NCBI GenBank assembly: GCA_045223835.1
Contig: JBGUZS010000129.1
Coordinates: 1 to 8,323, forward strand
DNA: 8,323 nucleotides
Source: UBA1774 sp045223835
GTDB lineage: Bacteria > Bacillota > Clostridia > Oscillospirales > Oscillospiraceae
Direction: 5' to 3'
Shown: piece by piece, positions 6,268 to 8,323 of the stretch
How positions within the stretch are numbered: position 1 is the stretch's first letter
How the letters are laid out: each line of letters starts with the position of its first letter
Program-made: the position numbers and the translations under genes
The notes under the pieces: generated by a model
Told to the model about the DNA's origin: nothing
The model's database searches: none
The model's input: the letters and a program-made list of their open reading frames with translations, nothing else

Positions 6268-8049
6268 TTACTGGGCCATGAAGTCGTCGTAAGCCTCCTG
6301 CACGATGCTGAGCAGATTGCCCAGGCCGATGGCGTCCAGTTCGCTCCGGTAGCTGTCCCACTCGCTGAGGGGAGCGGAGCCGTCCACGAACATCAGATAA
6401 TGCTCGGAAATAAAGGTCTGGATATCATTGCGGTACTGGTCCAGCTCCTCCGTCTGCTCCTTGGTGTAGGTGATGGTGGAGGGGTAGTAGTAGGCGTTGT
6501 CGTGGGGCTGGGACTCAAAGAATTCCACGTTGGCGGGCACGTCCGCGTTGATGTCCATCTTCATGCTGTAGTCGATGCGCAGGCCGGGATCGCACAGGTG
6601 GTTCAGGGAATACACGGTCATGATCATGCCGTAGTAGGCGGGGTGAGTGGCGATGAAATCGGTAATGCGGATATCGCCGTCTTCATTGTACTCCCAGCTG
6701 ACGCCCTCGACGCCGTAGCCGTAGAGGAAGGAGCCCTCCTCGCCGTAGTGCCAGTCGATCCAGGTGCAGGCCAGCTCGATATTCTCGCACTTGGTGGAGA
6801 CAGCCGCGCTGCCCCAGCCCACGCGGGAGGTCTTGAAGCCCAGGTGCAGGACCTGGTCCTTGAACTCCGTGGGCTTGTGCAGAGGAGCCCAGGGTTCGGT
6901 GCCGGCGGGGAGACGGGCGTTATGGGTGCCCATGGCAACGCCGCCGTCGATGCAGTAGCCCAGGGTGCCGTCGTCCAGCATGGCGTCGATATCCGGGAAG
7001 CCGGTGTAGGAGGCCCAGTTGGGATCCATGATGCCTTCCTTCAGCCACTGGTTCAGCAGGGTGACCATCTTCAGGTCGTTGGGCTCGGTGTTGGCCAGGT
7101 AGACCTTGCCGTCCCGAACCACATAGTACAGGCCGGAGGTGGTGCAGTAGGTATCATAGCCCACGAAGGAAGCGCAGCCGCCAACCTCCAGGTTCTGGAA
7201 CAGGGTGAAGGGGTGCTCGCAGCCGATCTCCACCTGGAAGGAGACCAGAAGGTCATGCAGGTCGTCGAAGGTGATGATCTCTTCCTGGGTCTTGCCCACC
7301 TTCTTCAGCCAGTCGCCCCGGCAGAAGGGACCCTCGGTGAGCTTGGGGTCCGCGTTCAGGCAGATGAAGCTGGTGATGAGGTTCTTCTCGGTGAAGATGG
7401 AGCGGATGGTGTCCACATCATCGGGGTCCCGGATGACCTCATAGATGAAGTTGGGGCAGTAATCCTTGTAGTCGTATACGTTGATGAAGTACTCTTCCTC
7501 CAGGATGGCGTCCTTGAAGATGCCCGGGTAGTAGCTCCGGGCGCCGCAGGTGATGTCGCACAGGTCGTCGGAGGCCAGGAGTACGCCGAAGTTCTCCCGC
7601 AGGGCGCTGGGATCGATGACCACATATTCGATGTGCACACCGGTGCGGTTCTGGACTTCCGTGGGCAGGGGCAACTCAGCGAAGCCGCCCTCCGGCAGGT
7701 ATTGGGAGACATAGCAGGTCATCCAGTAGGTAAGCACCTCGTCCGTGGTGGTGAGGGGCAGCTCATAGTCGTACTTCTCGGCGGCGAGGCCGTCGGCGTC
7801 CGTCTTGAAATTGCCCTTGGCAAAGTGGTAGGGGGACTCGGGTTCGGGTTCGGCAGTGACTTCCGGGGCCTCGGTAGCCTCGGGAGCCTGGGTGGCCGGA
7901 GCCTGGGTGGCCGGAGCTTTAGTCGCTTCGGGCGCCTTGGTGGCTTCCGGCGCAGCGGTGGAATCCGGATTCGCTGCCGGACTGCCGCAGCCGGCAAACA
8001 TGGCAGCGATGAGGAGGACCACGCAGATCAGCGCAAAGGTTCTTTTCAT
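6268..8049 (-). CDS. Lipoprotein solute-binding protein (LplA/LipO-like, sugar ABC uptake)
   Basis: A 593-residue extracellular solute-binding lipoprotein. The N-terminus MKRTFALICVVLLIAAMFAGC is a lipoprotein signal with the lipid-modified Cys at 21. A Pro/Ala/Thr/Glu linker follows (about 31-72), including the repeats EATKAP and PATQA. The binding domain (about 75-593) contains CRGDWLKKVGKTQEEIITFDDLHDLL (243-268), WASYTGFPDIDAMLDDGTLGY (345-365) and YGVEGVSWEYNEDGDIR (445-461), and ends SYRSELDAIGLGNLLSIVQEAYDDFM, as in LplA/LipO-type proteins of oligosaccharide ABC transporters. Thirteen Cys occur in the mature domain, an unusually high number. The ligand cannot be read. TAAGGAGG (8056-8063) lies 6 nt before the ATG. 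Transcription starts from the consensus-like promoter at 8081-8109. No permease or ATPase gene is in the window, so it is either part of a split system or an orphan binder. The codons are strongly biased to G or C endings. Confidence 0.92.
   Translation of the reverse strand: MKRTFALICVVLLIAAMFAGCGSPAANPDSTAAPEATKAPEATKAPATQAPATQAPEATEAPEVTAEPEPESPYHFAKGNFKTDADGLAAEKYDYELPLTTTDEVLTYWMTCYVSQYLPEGGFAELPLPTEVQNRTGVHIEYVVIDPSALRENFGVLLASDDLCDITCGARSYYPGIFKDAILEEEYFINVYDYKDYCPNFIYEVIRDPDDVDTIRSIFTEKNLITSFICLNADPKLTEGPFCRGDWLKKVGKTQEEIITFDDLHDLLVSFQVEIGCEHPFTLFQNLEVGGCASFVGYDTYCTTSGLYYVVRDGKVYLANTEPNDLKMVTLLNQWLKEGIMDPNWASYTGFPDIDAMLDDGTLGYCIDGGVAMGTHNARLPAGTEPWAPLHKPTEFKDQVLHLGFKTSRVGWGSAAVSTKCENIELACTWIDWHYGEEGSFLYGYGVEGVSWEYNEDGDIRITDFIATHPAYYGMIMTVYSLNHLCDPGLRIDYSMKMDINADVPANVEFFESQPHDNAYYYPSTITYTKEQTEELDQYRNDIQTFISEHYLMFVDGSAPLSEWDSYRSELDAIGLGNLLSIVQEAYDDFMAQ
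7884..7913 (-). repeat. Two perfect 15-bp tandem repeats in the lipoprotein linker
   Basis: GAGCCTGGGTGGCCG is repeated twice back to back (7884-7898 and 7899-7913 in plus-strand coordinates) and encodes PATQA twice. The surrounding 7860-7960 stretch encodes the Thr/Ala/Pro/Glu-rich linker. The 15-nt unit keeps the frame, so copy changes would alter linker length without a frameshift. Confidence 0.8.
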
Positions 8050-8080
8050 ACTTACCCTCCTTAGGCGTATTTACTTCGAA

Positions 8081-8109
8081 ATAGTACTGCAATATTCAGT
8101 CAATGTCAA
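8081..8109 (-). promoter_or_regulatory. Consensus sigma-A promoter of the solute-binding protein gene
   Basis: On the minus strand TTGACA (8104-8109) and TACTAT (8081-8086) are 17 nt apart, an almost ideal match. Transcription would begin about 7 nt downstream of the -10 box, near 8074, giving a leader of about 25 nt that contains the TAAGGAGG ribosome binding site. Confidence 0.88.
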
Positions 8110-8146
8110 GGTTTTCCGGTTCCCCCGCCGGAAGGGCGGCCGGCAG

Positions 8147-8177
8147 AAAAAAGGACCTGCCGGAATCCGGCAGGTCC
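8147..8177 (-). terminator. Minus-strand terminator of a gene beyond the right edge
   Basis: GGACCTGCCGG (8153-8163) pairs perfectly with 8167-8177 around a 3-nt loop. On the minus strand it is followed by six T (A6 at 8147-8152). It implies a minus-strand transcript coming from the right edge that ends here, upstream of the solute-binding protein promoter. Confidence 0.85.
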
Positions 8178-8210
8178 GATGGTAGACAAAGTGCCAAAAG
8201 CCTCGCAGAG

Positions 8211-8323
8211 TTCGCGCCCGCAGGCGCGAATAGAATGGAAATCCATTTTGGCCCGGAATTCATTTCTGGGCCACAATTCTGCTATCGCCGCTGCGCCCTC
8301 CGAGCCCGGAATGGTTCGCAGCG
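8211..8323 (-). other. Cluster of perfect hairpins, possible structured RNA or repeat element
   Basis: Successive inverted repeats: TTCGCGCC/GGCGCGAA (8211-8218 with 8223-8230, loop CGCA); AATGGA/TCCATT (8234-8239 with 8242-8247, 2-nt loop as drawn, 5 bp with a 4-nt loop as RNA); TGGCCC/GGGCCA (8249-8254 with 8268-8273); and CGCTGCG/CGCAGCG (8289-8295 with 8317-8323), enclosing TCCG/CGGA (8299-8302 with 8307-8310). A convincing protein end before the terminator is not visible. It could be the 3' part of a structured RNA ending at the 8147-8177 terminator, or a dispersed palindromic repeat. The window edge cuts it. Confidence 0.45.

Noticed and set aside
5259..6281. Plus-strand open frame of 340 codons opposite the cupin gene
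   Set aside because: It mirrors the duplicated cupin coding sequence and has no plausible ribosome binding site or domain.
6250..8064. Plus-strand open frame of 604 codons opposite the solute-binding protein gene
   Set aside because: Its low-complexity Val/Gly/His-rich translation has no domain signs, and the minus strand carries a clear lipoprotein signal, promoter and ribosome binding site.
8106..8321. Minus-strand frame of about 72 codons open from the right edge
   Set aside because: It reads through the terminator stem, its T-tract and the -35 box of the next promoter. It is more likely an accident of the hairpin-rich sequence, although a gene tail ending before 8180 in another frame cannot be excluded.

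Overview
The window looks like a piece of a GC-rich Clostridia chromosome, probably from a gut or rumen anaerobe. The clues are the infC-rpmI-rplT order with Firmicutes-type GGAGG ribosome binding sites, a ferredoxin-fused aldo/keto reductase, an MprF-type flippase-domain protein, and a lipoprotein with a Thr/Ala/Pro/Glu-rich linker. Taxonomy is inferred from gene style only. No rRNA, tRNA, CRISPR array, transposase or phage gene was seen.

Left part (1-1260, + strand): the conserved translation operon infC (IF-3), rpmI (L35) and rplT (L20), preceded by a GC-rich leader hairpin and closed by a terminator. The best start for infC is an AUC codon at 51, which matches the known use of rare start codons for IF-3 autoregulation. 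A converging gene (1288-1818, -) encodes an isochorismatase-family cysteine hydrolase and may share that terminator.

Middle (1970-5200, + strand): an extended -10 promoter drives a multi-pass membrane protein of the lysylphosphatidylglycerol-synthase-TM/YbhN type. Its canonical start (GTG 2125) would drop a basic N-terminus, and an upstream CTG with a good Shine-Dalgarno is an alternative. After a terminator comes a tight pair: an aldo/keto reductase with a C-terminal two-cluster ferredoxin domain and a non-canonical active site, then a short-chain dehydrogenase 6 nt downstream. The pair is probably a redox module acting on an unknown substrate.

Right part (5205-8100, - strand): a strong TTGACA-N17-TACTAT promoter drives a lipoprotein solute-binding protein of the LplA/LipO carbohydrate-uptake type, with no permease in the window. 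A 13-bp terminator hairpin separates it from a downstream two-domain cupin-fold protein, which is an internal duplication where only the second copy keeps its metal-ligand histidines. The last 170 nt hold a run of perfect hairpins, the innermost being a minus-strand terminator, and the rest possibly the end of a structured RNA or a dispersed repeat.

The most interesting items are the infC AUC start, the possible CTG start of the membrane protein, the aldo/keto reductase lacking the usual Tyr and Lys, the asymmetric cupin duplication with a CxxCxxC tail, and the hairpin cluster at the right edge.
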